This document shows positions 36,359-46,197 of a DNA stretch of 64,000 nt, one piece after another. This stretch comes from Falsiruegeria mediterranea M17. GTDB lineage: Bacteria > Pseudomonadota > Alphaproteobacteria > Rhodobacterales > Rhodobacteraceae. The position numbers and the translations under genes are program-made. Position 1 is the first letter of the stretch. The number at the start of each line of letters is the position of its first letter. The stretch lies in assembly GCF_900302455.1 (NCBI RefSeq), contig NZ_ONZG01000006.1, forward strand, positions 124,001 through 188,000. The letters are read 5' to 3'. Under the pieces are notes generated by a model. That model searched no databases and had not been told where the DNA came from. It was given only the letters and a program-made list of their open reading frames with translations.

Positions 36359-36403
36359 GTCACAACGGCTTCCTGGCGTGACAGTTCTAACCCTAATGGA
36401 GCA
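36359..36403 (+). ncRNA. SAM/SAH riboswitch controlling metK
   Basis: The sequence GTCACAACGGCTTCCTGGCG followed by TGAC (36359-36382) and then AATGGAGCA (36395-36403) matches the SAM/SAH aptamer known from Rhodobacterales. GTCA(C) and (G)TGAC make the hairpin stem, and the 3' segment forms a pseudoknot that includes GGAG (36398-36401), the metK ribosome binding site 8 nt before the ATG. Ligand binding would therefore hide the ribosome binding site and lower MetK synthesis when SAM is high. Confidence 0.92.
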
Positions 36404-36409
36404 CTATTG

Positions 36410-37591
36410 ATGTCCCGAAATAACTACACATTCACTTCGGAATCCGTTTCCGAAGGGCACCCGGATAAGGTCTGCGATCGGATTTCGGATGCTGTATTGG
36501 ACGCATTTCTAAGCGAAGAACCCGAAGCCCGCGTTGCGGCAGAAACCTTTGCCACCACCAACCGAGTGGTCATTGGCGGCGAGGTTGGCCTGTCGGATCA
36601 GGACAAACTGCGCGATTACATGGGCCGGATTGACGAGATTGCCCGCGCCTGCATCAAGGACATCGGCTACGAGCAGGACAAGTTCCACCACGAGACGGTC
36701 GAGATCACCAACCTGCTGCACGAGCAGTCGGCGCATATCGCCCAGGGTGTGGATGCCGCCGACAACAAGGACGAAGGTGCTGGCGACCAGGGCATCATGT
36801 TCGGCTATGCCACCACCGAGACCGAGGCGCTCATGCCTGCCCCGATCCAATACAGCCATGCGATCCTGCGTCGTCTGGCCGAGGTGCGCAAGAACGGCAC
36901 CGAGCCCGCGCTTGGCCCCGATGCCAAATCGCAGCTTTCGGTGATCTATGAAAACGGCAAGCCAGTGGGCGTCAGCTCGGTCGTGTTGTCGACCCAGCAC
37001 CTGGATGAGGCGCTGACCAGCGACGACATCCGCGCTATCGTCGAGCCTTATATCCGCGAAACCCTGCCCGAGGGCTGGTTGACCGCGGCGACCGAATGGC
37101 ATGTGAACCCGACCGGAAAATTCGTGATCGGCGGCCCTGATGGTGATGCAGGCCTGACAGGCCGCAAGATCATCGTCGACACCTATGGTGGTGCGGCCCC
37201 GCACGGCGGCGGAGCGTTCTCGGGCAAAGATCCGACCAAAGTGGACCGTTCGGCGGCCTACGCGGCGCGCTATCTGGCCAAGAACGTTGTGGCAGCGGGC
37301 ATGGCCGAGCGTTGCACTATCCAGCTGAGCTATGCCATCGGCGTCAGCAAACCGTTGTCGATCTATGCGGACACCCACGGTACGGGTGAGGTTGCACCGG
37401 CGGCAATCGAAAAAGCGATCGACCAGGTTATGGATCTGACCCCGCGCGGCATCCGCTCGCACCTGGGTCTGAACAAGCCGATCTACCAGCGCACGGCGGC
37501 GTATGGTCACTTTGGTCGCACTCCGGATGAAGACGGCGGTTTCAGCTGGGAACGCACAGATCTGGTCGAGGCGCTGAAAGGCGCGGTCTGA
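36410..37591 (+). CDS. metK: S-adenosylmethionine synthetase
   Basis: 393 aa. Makes SAM from methionine and ATP. It has the MetK N-terminal motif [14 protein letters not shown] (substrate/metal site), the [10 protein letters not shown] loop and the P-loop-like [16 protein letters not shown]. The ATG at 36410 is taken over the TTG at 36407. Translation is probably controlled by the SAM/SAH riboswitch directly upstream, and transcription ends at a strong hairpin at 37611-37643. Confidence 0.96.
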   Translation: MSRNNYTFTSESVSEGHPDKVCDRISDAVLDAFLSEEPEARVAAETFATTNRVVIGGEVGLSDQDKLRDYMGRIDEIARACIKDIGYEQDKFHHETVEITNLLHEQSAHIAQGVDAADNKDEGAGDQGIMFGYATTETEALMPAPIQYSHAILRRLAEVRKNGTEPALGPDAKSQLSVIYENGKPVGVSSVVLSTQHLDEALTSDDIRAIVEPYIRETLPEGWLTAATEWHVNPTGKFVIGGPDGDAGLTGRKIIVDTYGGAAPHGGGAFSGKDPTKVDRSAAYAARYLAKNVVAAGMAERCTIQLSYAIGVSKPLSIYADTHGTGEVAPAAIEKAIDQVMDLTPRGIRSHLGLNKPIYQRTAAYGHFGRTPDEDGGFSWERTDLVEALKGAV

Positions 37592-37610
37592 AGCCAGGCT
37601 TTGAGGTTTC

Positions 37611-37643
37611 AAAAAGGGCGACCCAATCGGGTCGCCCTTTTTT
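37611..37643 (+). terminator. metK Rho-independent terminator
   Basis: AAAAAGGGCGACCC and GGGTCGCCCTTTTT form a 14-bp stem with a 4-nt loop and a run of T, 19 nt after the metK stop. Confidence 0.9.
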
Positions 37644-37677
37644 GTTTGCTGGCCTCGAGACTATTGGCTCGGGGATG

Positions 37678-37862
37678 CTCCCGCCAGTCGTACGTGCATC
37701 AAAGATACCCTCCTCCCGTTGGGCCGGGCCGCGCTACGCGCGGCGGTTGGTGTGTGTAGCGAAGCACTCGGTTGCAGCGCGACCGCGCCGAGCCGTAGGC
37801 GAGGCGCCCGGCCCAAGGCCGCCGGCGGTGCCGACGCAGTCGGGATCGTGCGGGCGCGGGAG
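37678..37862 (+). repeat. dispersed intergenic repeat, copy E
   Basis: 185 bp, CTCCCGCCAGTCG to CGGGCGCGGGAG, with CTCCCGTTGGGCCGGGCC and the pairing block GCGAGGCGCCCGGCCCAAGG. It is the only copy not in a convergent gap: it lies after metK's own terminator and before a same-strand kinase gene. Confidence 0.88.
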
Positions 37863-37939
37863 CGCTCCGAGTTTTGGGGTTACGAGGCGCCGGGTTGTGT
37901 TGTAGGTCTGCCTGTTCGTTTGGGGTCAGGGGGGCGGCA

Positions 37940-38443
37940 ATGCAGCGGATCATGATCATTGGCGGGCCGGGATCCGGCAAATCCACCATGGCCCGTGCGC
38001 TTGGTGCGCGGCTGTCTCTTCCGGTTGTTCACATGGATCCGATTTATTGGCAAGGCGATTGGGTCGAGCGCGGCAAGGCAACCGTGATGCAGATGGCCAA
38101 GGCCGCTGCGGACGCGCCCACTTGGGTTTTTGATGGCAACCATTCGCGCAGCATGGACTATCGCGCGGACCGTGCCGATACGATCATCTTCCTGGACATG
38201 CCGCGTTGGCTCAGGACTTGGCGCATCCTCTGGCGCTCGGCACGCTTCTATGGGCGGACCCGGCCCGACATGGGGCCCAATTGCCCCGAGCGTTTTGACC
38301 GCGGCTTTCTGAGCTTCAGCTGGAACTACCAGACCGACGGACGTCTGCGGGCCTTGGACTTTGTTGCGCGTTGGTCGGGCAGGCGCGACACCCATATCCT
38401 GCGTTCGCGATCCGAGGTGCGTAGGTTCCTGCGGCAGGTTTGA
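37940..38443 (+). CDS. adenylate-kinase-like P-loop protein (topology-modulation/FlaR type)
   Basis: 167 aa. Walker A GGPGSGKST at 8-16, then VVHMDPIYW and a WVFDGNHS motif, and TIIFLDMPRW as Walker B, the pattern of small nucleoside/nucleotide-kinase-like proteins often labelled DNA topology modulation protein. No lid domain as in true adenylate kinase. The ATG at 37940 follows AGGGGGG. Substrate unknown. trmB begins 50 nt later. Confidence 0.75.
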   Translation: MQRIMIIGGPGSGKSTMARALGARLSLPVVHMDPIYWQGDWVERGKATVMQMAKAAADAPTWVFDGNHSRSMDYRADRADTIIFLDMPRWLRTWRILWRSARFYGRTRPDMGPNCPERFDRGFLSFSWNYQTDGRLRALDFVARWSGRRDTHILRSRSEVRRFLRQV

Positions 38444-38493
38444 CGCAACACCCCATCTTGCAACGATGGGCCCAAGCCAGTATGGGCCGGGGC

Positions 38494-39204
38494 ATGAGCA
38501 CTGATCACCCCAAACGGCCCCGCCGGAACTTCTATGGCCGCTTCAAAGGCAAGAGCCTGAAGCAGAGCCAAAAGACCTATCTGGACGAGGACCTGGCCGC
38601 CCTGGCGCCGGGCGCTGTCGGCTGGGACGAGAACCCCACGCGCGAAAATCTGGACCTGGACGGCCTCTTTGGCGGCAAACCGATCTGGTTGGAAATCGGT
38701 TTTGGGGGCGGTGAGCATCTGGTGCACCAAGCAGCCAGCAACCCCGACGTTGGGATCATCGGGGCCGAGCCCTATATCAACGGTGTCGCCATGCTGTTGG
38801 GCAAGATCCGCAGAGCAGGTGTTGAAAACCTGGCTGTGCATCCCGGCGATGCGCGCGATCTGTTCGACGTGTTGCCGGATCAGAGTATTTCCAAGGCTTT
38901 CCTGCTCTACCCCGACCCCTGGCCCAAGACCCGCCACCACCGCCGCCGCTTTGTGACGCCCGAACATCTTGAGCCTTTGGCGCGCGTGTTGAAGCCCGGC
39001 GCGATCCTGCGGGTGGCCACCGATATTCCCGACTACGTCCGCCAGACCCTGGAAGAGGTGCCCAAGGCGGGCTTTGACTGGCTGGCTGAACGCCCCGACG
39101 ATTGGCGTGTGGCTTGGGAGGATTGGATCTCCACCCGCTACGAGCAAAAGGCTCTGCGCGAGGGCAGGGTGCCGCACTATCTGACTTTCCGTCGACAGGG
39201 CTGA
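38494..39204 (+). CDS. trmB: tRNA (guanine-N7-)-methyltransferase
   Basis: 236 aa. SAM-dependent m7G46 methyltransferase. It has the N-terminal NFYGRFKGK typical of alphaproteobacteria, the SAM loop EIGFGGGEHL, and YPDPWPKTRHHRRRF, the TrmB catalytic/tRNA-binding signature. The ATG at 38494 (MSTDHPKRP) matches relatives; an upstream TTG at 38440 overlaps the previous stop. Confidence 0.93.
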   Translation: MSTDHPKRPRRNFYGRFKGKSLKQSQKTYLDEDLAALAPGAVGWDENPTRENLDLDGLFGGKPIWLEIGFGGGEHLVHQAASNPDVGIIGAEPYINGVAMLLGKIRRAGVENLAVHPGDARDLFDVLPDQSISKAFLLYPDPWPKTRHHRRRFVTPEHLEPLARVLKPGAILRVATDIPDYVRQTLEEVPKAGFDWLAERPDDWRVAWEDWISTRYEQKALREGRVPHYLTFRRQG

Positions 39205-39252
39205 AAGGGGTGTTAGACTGACGGCATTCATTCTGCTTTATGGAATTTTGCC

Positions 39253-40326
39253 ATGTCCAACATTCGCATCACGAACTGCCACGTGCATCTGTTTCACGCC
39301 GATCACGTGCCCGAAGATTACCCCTATTGGGCGCTCAAGCCCTTCAAGAACATGCCCTGGCTGATCAAGGGGCTGGAGCTTGGGATGACCTTGATCGGGC
39401 AGCACCCGATTGCCGACAAGCTCAGCCGTCTCTATCGCTTTCAACAGGAAACACAGGAAGGCAGCCAGCGCGCCATTTTGGACAACGTGCGCCATCACTA
39501 CCCGTCAGATACCCGCTTTGTGGTGCTGCCGATGGAGCTGTCGGCCTTTGGCTATGGCGCCCCAAAAGTGCCGCTTGCCGTGCAGCATGACGAGTTGGCC
39601 GAGTTGGCGCGCGACCCTGACGTCGGCGCCTCGGTCATTCCCTTTGCCACGCTCGACCCGCGCGCCGACCCGCAGGCCACCGAAGTCTGGCGTGCCGTTG
39701 ACCAGCTGCGGTTTCGTGGGGTCAAGATCTATCCGCGCCTTGGATTTGCCCCCACCGATCCGCGGCTGATGAAGCATCTCTATCCACGGATGGAGGTGTT
39801 GGGACTGCCGCTCATGACACACTGCTCGCGCGGTGGGGTGCAAGGGCGGGAGCTGTCGGATCATTGGGCCGACCGCTATACCGAACCTGATGCGTATATC
39901 CCGATCATGAAGGCCCACCCCAAGCTACGCATCTGTTTGGCACATTTCGGCGGGCAGCGCGATTGGTCGGCCTATGTGAATCCCGACCAACGCAGCCCCT
40001 TTGCTGATGAGTATCGCAACAACTGGCAGGTTCGAATCCGCGAGATGATCTGCAGCGGCGATTATCCGGGGCTGTGGACCGACATCTCGTACACGTTGTT
40101 TCATTTTGAGGATTACGTGCCCTTCCTGCGGCTCTTTCTGCTGGGGGATGAGCCCGAGCATGAGCGGTTGCGCTCCCGTGTTCTCTTTGGGTCGGATTTC
40201 TACATGACCCGACAAGAGAAGCTGTCCGAGAAGGCAGTGTGTTTCCGGCTGCGCAATGCATTGGGAGAGGAAGTTTTTCGTCAGATCGCCGAAGAGAACC
40301 CGGCGCGCTGGCTGGGCGAGGCTTGA
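39253..40326 (+). CDS. amidohydrolase (TIM-barrel, amidohydrolase 2 family)
   Basis: 357 aa. The N-terminal His-x-His metal motif is NCHVHLF; later ligands are probably in LMTHCSRGG, CLAHFGG and LFGSDFYM (Asp). A conserved Lys is in RGVKIYPRLGF. The pattern fits amidohydrolase 2 decarboxylase/lactonase-type enzymes. Stand-alone, same strand as trmB with a 48-nt gap. Substrate not assignable. Confidence 0.8.
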   Translation: MSNIRITNCHVHLFHADHVPEDYPYWALKPFKNMPWLIKGLELGMTLIGQHPIADKLSRLYRFQQETQEGSQRAILDNVRHHYPSDTRFVVLPMELSAFGYGAPKVPLAVQHDELAELARDPDVGASVIPFATLDPRADPQATEVWRAVDQLRFRGVKIYPRLGFAPTDPRLMKHLYPRMEVLGLPLMTHCSRGGVQGRELSDHWADRYTEPDAYIPIMKAHPKLRICLAHFGGQRDWSAYVNPDQRSPFADEYRNNWQVRIREMICSGDYPGLWTDISYTLFHFEDYVPFLRLFLLGDEPEHERLRSRVLFGSDFYMTRQEKLSEKAVCFRLRNALGEEVFRQIAEENPARWLGEA

Positions 40327-40449
40327 TCATCGCGGCTGTGTTCGGATGTTCCGTATTTGAGACGAGAAGAAACGGCGGCTGAATGCCGTCTCTTCCCAAG
40401 ATGAAGGTGGTTGCTCGGCCCGTGAACCAGATCGATGGCTTGTTAAGGC

Positions 40450-41481
40450 TCAGGAACCCGAAATGGACAGAGTCTTCTCGACCGGCCAGCTTAGCCACAG
40501 CTGATCCCCCTCTGCGATATTGGGGGGGATGTCCTGATCGCGTGAAATGACCTTGATGTCGGTTCCGTTGTTTCGAAGAATGCAGGTGGCCATCGCCCCG
40601 GCGAACACACGACGTTCCAGTACAGCCTGACAGGTAGAGATTGCATCCTCCCCTGGCTTCGACGTGGAAATTGTGATGTTTTCAGGTCTCACTGCCAAGG
40701 TGCCGCCTGCGGGCAGATTGGCCGGGGTGCGAATGTCAGCGCCGTCCCCGGAAATATCTGACAGTATGTTGGCCTCGCCCAGAAATGCGGCGGTGAACAG
40801 ATCAACCGGGTTGTTGTACACCTCTCGGGGGGGGCCGGCCTGGATCATTTTGCCGTCCCGAAGAATGCCGATTTTGTCGGACAGGGTCAGGGCCTCTTCT
40901 TGGTCATGCGTCACAAAGACCGTTGTGATGCCAATCTCGCGTTGAATGCGCTTCAACTCAAACTGCATGTCCACGCGCAAGGCCTTGTCCAGCGCTGAAA
41001 GCGGTTCGTCCAGCAAGAGCACCCGCGGGTTCGTTACGATCGCCCGCGCCAGTGCAACCCGCTGCCGTTGTCCCCCAGACAGTTGGTGGGGTTTGCGGTC
41101 TCCATGCTGACCAAGCTGCACGAGTTCCAGAGCTTCACCAATGCGCCGCTTCTCTTCGGTCGCCCCGACTTTGCGCACGCGCAGTCCAAAGCCGATATTG
41201 TCGGCCACGGTCATGTTTGGGAACAAGGCGTAGTTCTGAAACATCATGCCAATGTCACGTTTCTCGACTGGCGTGTTTTCGACGAATTCATCCCCAATCC
41301 GGATTGAGCCGCTGTCGGCAAAGATGAACCCGGCAATCGTTCTCAGCAGAGTTGTCTTGCCGCTTCCAGATGGGCCGAGCAAAGCAAAGAACCCGCCATC
41401 GGGGAAGTCCATTGTGACGTCATTCAGTGCCTTCAGTGATCCAAAAGACTTGGTAATGTTTTGAACAGAGACTTCGGCCAT
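40450..41481 (-). CDS. ABC transporter ATPase, spermidine/putrescine (PotA) type
   Basis: 343 aa. Walker [11 protein letters not shown]-loop [10 protein letters not shown], signature [14 protein letters not shown], Walker [14 protein letters not shown]-loop [10 protein letters not shown], then a TOBE domain in the last 100 residues. It energises the importer made by the two upstream permeases and the binding protein. Its start overlaps the preceding permease stop (TGATG). It is the last gene of the seven-gene operon starting with the GntR regulator. Confidence 0.92.
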   Translation of the reverse strand: MAEVSVQNITKSFGSLKALNDVTMDFPDGGFFALLGPSGSGKTTLLRTIAGFIFADSGSIRIGDEFVENTPVEKRDIGMMFQNYALFPNMTVADNIGFGLRVRKVGATEEKRRIGEALELVQLGQHGDRKPHQLSGGQRQRVALARAIVTNPRVLLLDEPLSALDKALRVDMQFELKRIQREIGITTVFVTHDQEEALTLSDKIGILRDGKMIQAGPPREVYNNPVDLFTAAFLGEANILSDISGDGADIRTPANLPAGGTLAVRPENITISTSKPGEDAISTCQAVLERRVFAGAMATCILRNNGTDIKVISRDQDIPPNIAEGDQLWLSWPVEKTLSISGS

Positions 41482-42266
41482 CAGCGTTCTCCTCCGAAGT
41501 TTGAAAACCGCGCTGCGACCAGCATCACGGCCATTGAGACAACAATGATAATTGTCGAGATTGCATTGATTTCTGGGGTGAACCCCTTGCGAATGGATGT
41601 GTAGATCAACACGGGCAGTGTGCTGTCACCCGGTTCGGACAGGAAATAGGACACGACAAACTGGTCAAAACTGACGGCGAAAGCAAATAGTGCACCTGCA
41701 ATGATGCCCGAAGAAATCCAGGGCAGGGTCACCCGGCGCGTCACGGTCCAGCCATCCGCGCCCATTGAACGGGCGGCCTCTTCAAGCGTCGCGTCGAATG
41801 TGGCGAGTCGCGCGCTGACAACGACAATCACGTAAGGCAGCGCCAGCGCGACGTGCCCGATGATCACCGAGGGTGTGCCACGCCCCAGACCGATGCCAAA
41901 GAAAAAGATCAGCATTGCGGTGCCAGTGATCAGCCAGGGAATGGCAATCGGCGGGAACAGCATGACCTGTAGAAACCGCTTGCCGCGAAACTCGAACCGG
42001 AACAGCGCCACCGAAGCCGCCGTGCCAAGAATGGTCGCGATGATCGTGGTAATGATCGCGATGCCAACCGACCGGGTCGCCGCGTCGATGATCTCTGTGT
42101 TTCCTGCCAGTTTTTCATACCATTTCAACGAAAACTCAAACGGCAACTGGTAGTACTGCGAGGCGTTGAACGACATGAAGGCCATCACAAAGATCGGGGC
42201 ATAGAGAAAGAACAGGATCAGCGCCAGCCACAGCTTCCCAAGTCTTGCCAGAAACGTGCCGCTCAT
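41481..42266 (-). CDS. ABC transporter permease, PotC type
   Basis: 261 aa, six membrane helices. The EAA loop is LEEAARSMGADGWTVTRRVTLPWI, matching the cytoplasmic coupling helix that docks on PotA-like ATPases. The ATG at 42264-42266 overlaps the preceding permease stop by 4 nt (ATGA); a longer frame upstream runs inside that gene and is rejected. Confidence 0.9.
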   Translation of the reverse strand: MSGTFLARLGKLWLALILFFLYAPIFVMAFMSFNASQYYQLPFEFSLKWYEKLAGNTEIIDAATRSVGIAIITTIIATILGTAASVALFRFEFRGKRFLQVMLFPPIAIPWLITGTAMLIFFFGIGLGRGTPSVIIGHVALALPYVIVVVSARLATFDATLEEAARSMGADGWTVTRRVTLPWISSGIIAGALFAFAVSFDQFVVSYFLSEPGDSTLPVLIYTSIRKGFTPEINAISTIIIVVSMAVMLVAARFSNFGGER

Positions 42267-43126
42267 GTCTGGGCTCTCCTCAAGACGGGGCTGGCCACGG
42301 CGAGGATCAGAAGCACGACGGCCAGCAGAATGAACGACAGCGCTGCGCCAAGCGGCCAATTGTAAACGGCCACAAATTGATCTTCGATCACCGTTCCGAA
42401 ATAGGTGCCGACACGTCCACCCAGGATGCGCGGCTCCATGAATGAACCGACGACAGGCACAAAGATCAGAACAGCGCCTGCCAAAAGGCCCGGCAGCGAC
42501 AGTGGCAAGATAATCCGCCACAGTATGGTGAGTTTGTTGGCGCTCATTGACCTGGCGGCGTCGATCAGATTGTCGTCAATCGCCTGAAGCGCCAGATAGG
42601 ATGTCAGAATGATGTAGGGCAGGTAGGAATGAACCAACCCGATCACGATGGCCGGTGTTGAAAACATCAGGTTCACGTCCACCTCAAATGGCAGCACCGC
42701 GTTTAGTCCGATTTCTAGAACGCCATTGCCGCGCAGCACAATGGCCCAGGAAAAGATGCGCACCAGTGAATTGGACCAGAAGGGCAGGATGACAAGCAGA
42801 AACAGCGCTTCGCGCGACCGGCCCTTGATCACTTTGGCTAGCACATAGGCGCAGGGAAATCCGACAAGCACCGAGACCAAGGTGACGATCAACCCAAGTC
42901 GAATGGATTTCCAAAGCAGAATTGCGTAGGTAGACGTCTGAAAGAAGGCTTCGTAGTTTTCTGTCGTATGAGACCACTCTGCGTCACCGAACGGCACCTC
43001 TGAAAGAAAGCTGAAGTAGAGCATGGCTGACAGCGGCAGAAAGATCGCCACCGTCAACCAAAGATAGGCAGGGGAAAGCAGTCCGAAAATTCTCAGCCGC
43101 TCCTGATTTGCAAGAACCGTTGACAT
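42263..43126 (-). CDS. ABC transporter permease, PotB type
   Basis: 287 aa, six membrane helices. The EAA loop is LIDAARSMSANKLTILWRIILPLSLPG. With the PotC-type partner it makes a heterodimeric type I importer channel of the polyamine/opine class. The ATG at 43124-43126 (MSTVLANQERL) lies 23 nt after the binding-protein stop. Confidence 0.9.
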   Translation of the reverse strand: MSTVLANQERLRIFGLLSPAYLWLTVAIFLPLSAMLYFSFLSEVPFGDAEWSHTTENYEAFFQTSTYAILLWKSIRLGLIVTLVSVLVGFPCAYVLAKVIKGRSREALFLLVILPFWSNSLVRIFSWAIVLRGNGVLEIGLNAVLPFEVDVNLMFSTPAIVIGLVHSYLPYIILTSYLALQAIDDNLIDAARSMSANKLTILWRIILPLSLPGLLAGAVLIFVPVVGSFMEPRILGGRVGTYFGTVIEDQFVAVYNWPLGAALSFILLAVVLLILAVASPVLRRAQT

Positions 43127-43149
43127 GACAGCTGTCCCTTCTGTGTGCC

Positions 43150-44190
43150 TTATTGAGCGGCCTTCAAGCTTTGCCACAACTCAAGGTATTTTTCGCGGTT
43201 CTCGTCCGAAACCGGGCGCTGGAACTGAACGCGGGCGACAACTTCGGGATCGCCAAGCACACGCTTGTTGAATGCATCATCCGGCAAGGCTGCTGCGGCC
43301 TTTGCATTGGCCGATGCTGGGGCACCTTCGGCGGCCCATTTCACATAGAATTCCGGGTCGATCATCCAGTTGATGAACTGATGCGCCGCTTCTTTCTTGG
43401 TCGAAGAACTTGGAATGGAAAGTCCATCAAGCCAACCAATTGCGCCTTCCTGCGGCACAATGAACTGTACGGGCAGACCCGCGGCCATCGACCGGCTTGC
43501 CGAGCCGGACCAGAAGGTGGCGACATCCAGATCGCCGGCAGCCATGAACTGGTTCCAGTCGTTTTCCGAACCCCAATAGGTTTTGATCTGAGGCATCAGG
43601 TCGGACAGTTTGGCTTCGATTGCATCCAGATCAGTGATGTTGTTGATGTCCTGGCCGGTTGCAATCGCAGCGAACTGTACCGCCTCCAACGCATCGTCGC
43701 GAATGGAGACTTTTCCTTCGTGCGCGGTGTCCCAAAACACTTCGATCGACGTCGGTAACTCGTCCACCTCATTGGTGTTCACGGCAAATGATGTAAGACC
43801 CCAGGTCCAGGGCACACCATGCAAAGCGCCGCCAGCGTTCAGGTCTTCATTGCCTTTTAGATTTTCGGGCACGTCCGCAAGGTTTGCGATCGATGCGGCA
43901 TCAACTGGCCCGATCAGGCCTTCACCCTGTGCCTGAGGCGTAAACGCGGCGTTGATCAGTACCACGTCATATGCCCCGGGATTCGTCCGCAGCTTTGTCA
44001 GCATCTCCTGCTCGGAATTGAAATACTCGTGGATCACGGTATGTCCGGTCGACTTGGAAAAGGCATCTACGGCCCAACCCAGATCAGTCCCGTAACCTTG
44101 CCAGTTCAATACGCGGATCTCATCTGCCAACACGGCTGTTCCAGTGGCGGAAATGGCCAGAGTGGCGGCCAGTATTATTGGTTTGTTCAC
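43150..44190 (-). CDS. periplasmic solute-binding protein, PotD/PotF type
   Basis: 346 aa. A signal peptide cuts after TAVLA. The mature part begins DEIRVLNWQGYGTDLGWAVD, the PotD-like first strand and loop, with YDVVLINAAF and NTNEVDELPTS further on. Aromatic residues such as W in VPWTWGLTSF and in TFWSGSAS are placed where polyamine-binding proteins cage their ligand. The ligand is probably cationic or amine-containing, but its association with a glycohydrolase and a sugar kinase suggests a glycosylated compound. Confidence 0.85.
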   Translation of the reverse strand: MNKPIILAATLAISATGTAVLADEIRVLNWQGYGTDLGWAVDAFSKSTGHTVIHEYFNSEQEMLTKLRTNPGAYDVVLINAAFTPQAQGEGLIGPVDAASIANLADVPENLKGNEDLNAGGALHGVPWTWGLTSFAVNTNEVDELPTSIEVFWDTAHEGKVSIRDDALEAVQFAAIATGQDINNITDLDAIEAKLSDLMPQIKTYWGSENDWNQFMAAGDLDVATFWSGSASRSMAAGLPVQFIVPQEGAIGWLDGLSIPSSSTKKEAAHQFINWMIDPEFYVKWAAEGAPASANAKAAAALPDDAFNKRVLGDPEVVARVQFQRPVSDENREKYLELWQSLKAAQ

Positions 44191-44231
44191 AGGTCTTCTC
44201 CCAGTTGTTCAGTGAAGTTGGATTGTCTCGA

Positions 44232-45164
44232 CTAACCGGCCTCTTTCTTTTGAGTTGCCTCTTTCACGGCCGCGTGTGTGGGCGCTGTCGCCGGGCCTTT
44301 TTGTGTCGTTGACAATGCGGCGGCGATATTTGCGTATTCAGCCGCACGCATCGGGTCATCGACTTGCGATAGCCGTGCGATGAAACTGCCCACATGCGTA
44401 TCGCCTGCGCCGTTGGTATCGACCGCTTGCACACGATAGGCAGGTACTTCACGGCAATACTGATGGGTGGCGACCAAACATCCCTTTGATCCGTTTCGGA
44501 TAACCACCCCGCCTGATGCCGGACGTGATTCCGCGAGCGCCAAGGCGGCCTCGACCGGGTTTGATTTCCCGGTCAGGATCGCCGCCTCGCGCGCATTCGC
44601 GCTGACCCAGGTTGCCCGGTTCAGGGCCGCCGCCAGAGCCTCTTGTGGGATTGCCGCCACAACAGGAGAGGGATCAAAAACCAGGTTCGATATAGGTGCG
44701 TCCGAGTTGAGCCAGGACTGCAGAACATAGCGGGACCCGGCATAATGGAGGGCATAGCCCGACAACAGCGTCCAGTCGAAATCAGAAAAACTGATCTGCG
44801 CCAACGTGTCGGCTGTCACATGACCTTCTGCACCGTCGCTGGCCACAAATGTCCGTTCACCGTCCTGATCAATCAGAACCGAACAACATCCCTGGTCACG
44901 TTCCAGATCCTGTGTACGCAGGAATGGTATGCCTTCTGCGTTCAGGCCCTCGCGCACAATGTTGGCAAACGGACCCGAGCCGATTGAGCCGCCATAACAG
45001 ACCATCATGCCAGCGCGTTTGGCGGCCACCATCGCGTTGAACCCGCCACCTGGCGTGATGGAGAACCCCCGAACGATGGCTTCTTCACCCGCGGCCGGCA
45101 CGTGGTCAACCTCGTAAAGAAGATCTGCAACCACACCGGACATCTGAAGAAGACGACCACTCAT
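44232..45164 (-). CDS. PfkB-family sugar/nucleoside kinase (YegV-like)
   Basis: 310 aa. Ribokinase fold. Substrate-site GGGFNAMVAAKRAG lies at 39-52, and the anion hole with catalytic base is NGAGDTHVG (D255). It should phosphorylate the sugar freed by the adjacent glycohydrolase. It overlaps that gene's stop by 4 nt (ATGA), so equal synthesis is likely. E. coli yegV next to yegU encodes the same pair. Confidence 0.85.
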   Translation of the reverse strand: MSGRLLQMSGVVADLLYEVDHVPAAGEEAIVRGFSITPGGGFNAMVAAKRAGMMVCYGGSIGSGPFANIVREGLNAEGIPFLRTQDLERDQGCCSVLIDQDGERTFVASDGAEGHVTADTLAQISFSDFDWTLLSGYALHYAGSRYVLQSWLNSDAPISNLVFDPSPVVAAIPQEALAAALNRATWVSANAREAAILTGKSNPVEAALALAESRPASGGVVIRNGSKGCLVATHQYCREVPAYRVQAVDTNGAGDTHVGSFIARLSQVDDPMRAAEYANIAAALSTTQKGPATAPTHAAVKEATQKKEAG

Positions 45165-46195
45165 GATGCATGTTCCATTTTACCATTCGCGGGAGCCTCG
45201 CCATCTGCACGCAGAGCAAGCAAGCCAGAGGCGGTGGCTTCAATCGGCAGATCGTTGGCGTCACGAACTGTTTTCACGGCGTCGGGACGTATTGCCTTCA
45301 GTCCCACGCAAGCACCTGCCATCGCTCCGGCAATTGCTCCGATTGTGTCGGTGTCATCCCCAATGTTTGCGGCTATTTTGGCCGCTTCCCATGGATCCCC
45401 GTCAGCCAGACGAACCACGCCAAAGGCGGTGGCGACAGATTCACAAGAGGCAACCGATGTGCCGATTGTTTCGGCCAATGCTTTTTCAGAGGCGTGTTTT
45501 TCAGCGACATCCAGAGCCTTCACAATGCGGTCGCGCATGTCGAGATGCCCGACCGGGAAACCCCGATCTTGCGCTTTGGCGGCGGCATGCAATGCGGTTT
45601 CAATCGCATCGTCAAAATCAAGTCCGCCAATGCCACAGCTGATCACGGCCGCCACAGCTGCGGCACCGGCAATTGCCTCGCCCGTGTTGTGAGTCATGCG
45701 GCAAGCCATTTCGATACTGTCGATAAAACGCGACATTGGATCAAACGGGGTTGCAATTCCGATGGGCGCGATGCGCATGGCCGCCCCATTGGTTGTTCCG
45801 TTTCGACCGGTTTCTTCAGCAGATGATCCTGCCAGAATGGCGTCTAGCGCGGCCTTTGAGGACGGTCCCAACAGATCACGCAACCCGCGCGCGCGTATGT
45901 CTTCCTCCCATGCGAGCAAATCATTGGCCCAACGGGTCTCGTCAACGCGCCCGCCATCCGTGATCAACCGGTTGGCCAACAGGAACGTTTGTTCGGTGTC
46001 ATCTGTAACTTGTGCGGCCTGCAAGCCATGAGAGACAGGATGATCCGGAAAAGGTGCCAGGAAATCTGAAATCACCCCGTAGTGGCGTTCAATATCTTCA
46101 CAGGGCAAAGTTTGGGACGGCATTCCAAGCGCATCGCCTATTGCGACCCCTGCAAGGGCTCCACATGCACGATCAAGCTGAAGCTCGGTAGTCAT
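45161..46195 (-). CDS. ADP-ribosylglycohydrolase-fold protein (YegU-like)
   Basis: 344 aa, all-alpha ARH/DraG fold. Magnesium-site residues are G20-D21 in AIGDALG, T64-D65-D66-T67-E68 (VTDDTEQ) and D280-D281-T282-D283-T284 (IGDDTDTIG), so both metal clusters are complete and the enzyme should be active. The family cleaves N-glycosidic bonds of ADP-ribosyl-arginine and related compounds. In this operon a small-molecule N-glycoside is more likely than a protein substrate. It starts 2 nt after the GntR stop. Confidence 0.85.
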   Translation of the reverse strand: MTTELQLDRACGALAGVAIGDALGMPSQTLPCEDIERHYGVISDFLAPFPDHPVSHGLQAAQVTDDTEQTFLLANRLITDGGRVDETRWANDLLAWEEDIRARGLRDLLGPSSKAALDAILAGSSAEETGRNGTTNGAAMRIAPIGIATPFDPMSRFIDSIEMACRMTHNTGEAIAGAAAVAAVISCGIGGLDFDDAIETALHAAAKAQDRGFPVGHLDMRDRIVKALDVAEKHASEKALAETIGTSVASCESVATAFGVVRLADGDPWEAAKIAANIGDDTDTIGAIAGAMAGACVGLKAIRPDAVKTVRDANDLPIEATASGLLALRADGEAPANGKMEHAS

Positions 46196-46197
46196 CC

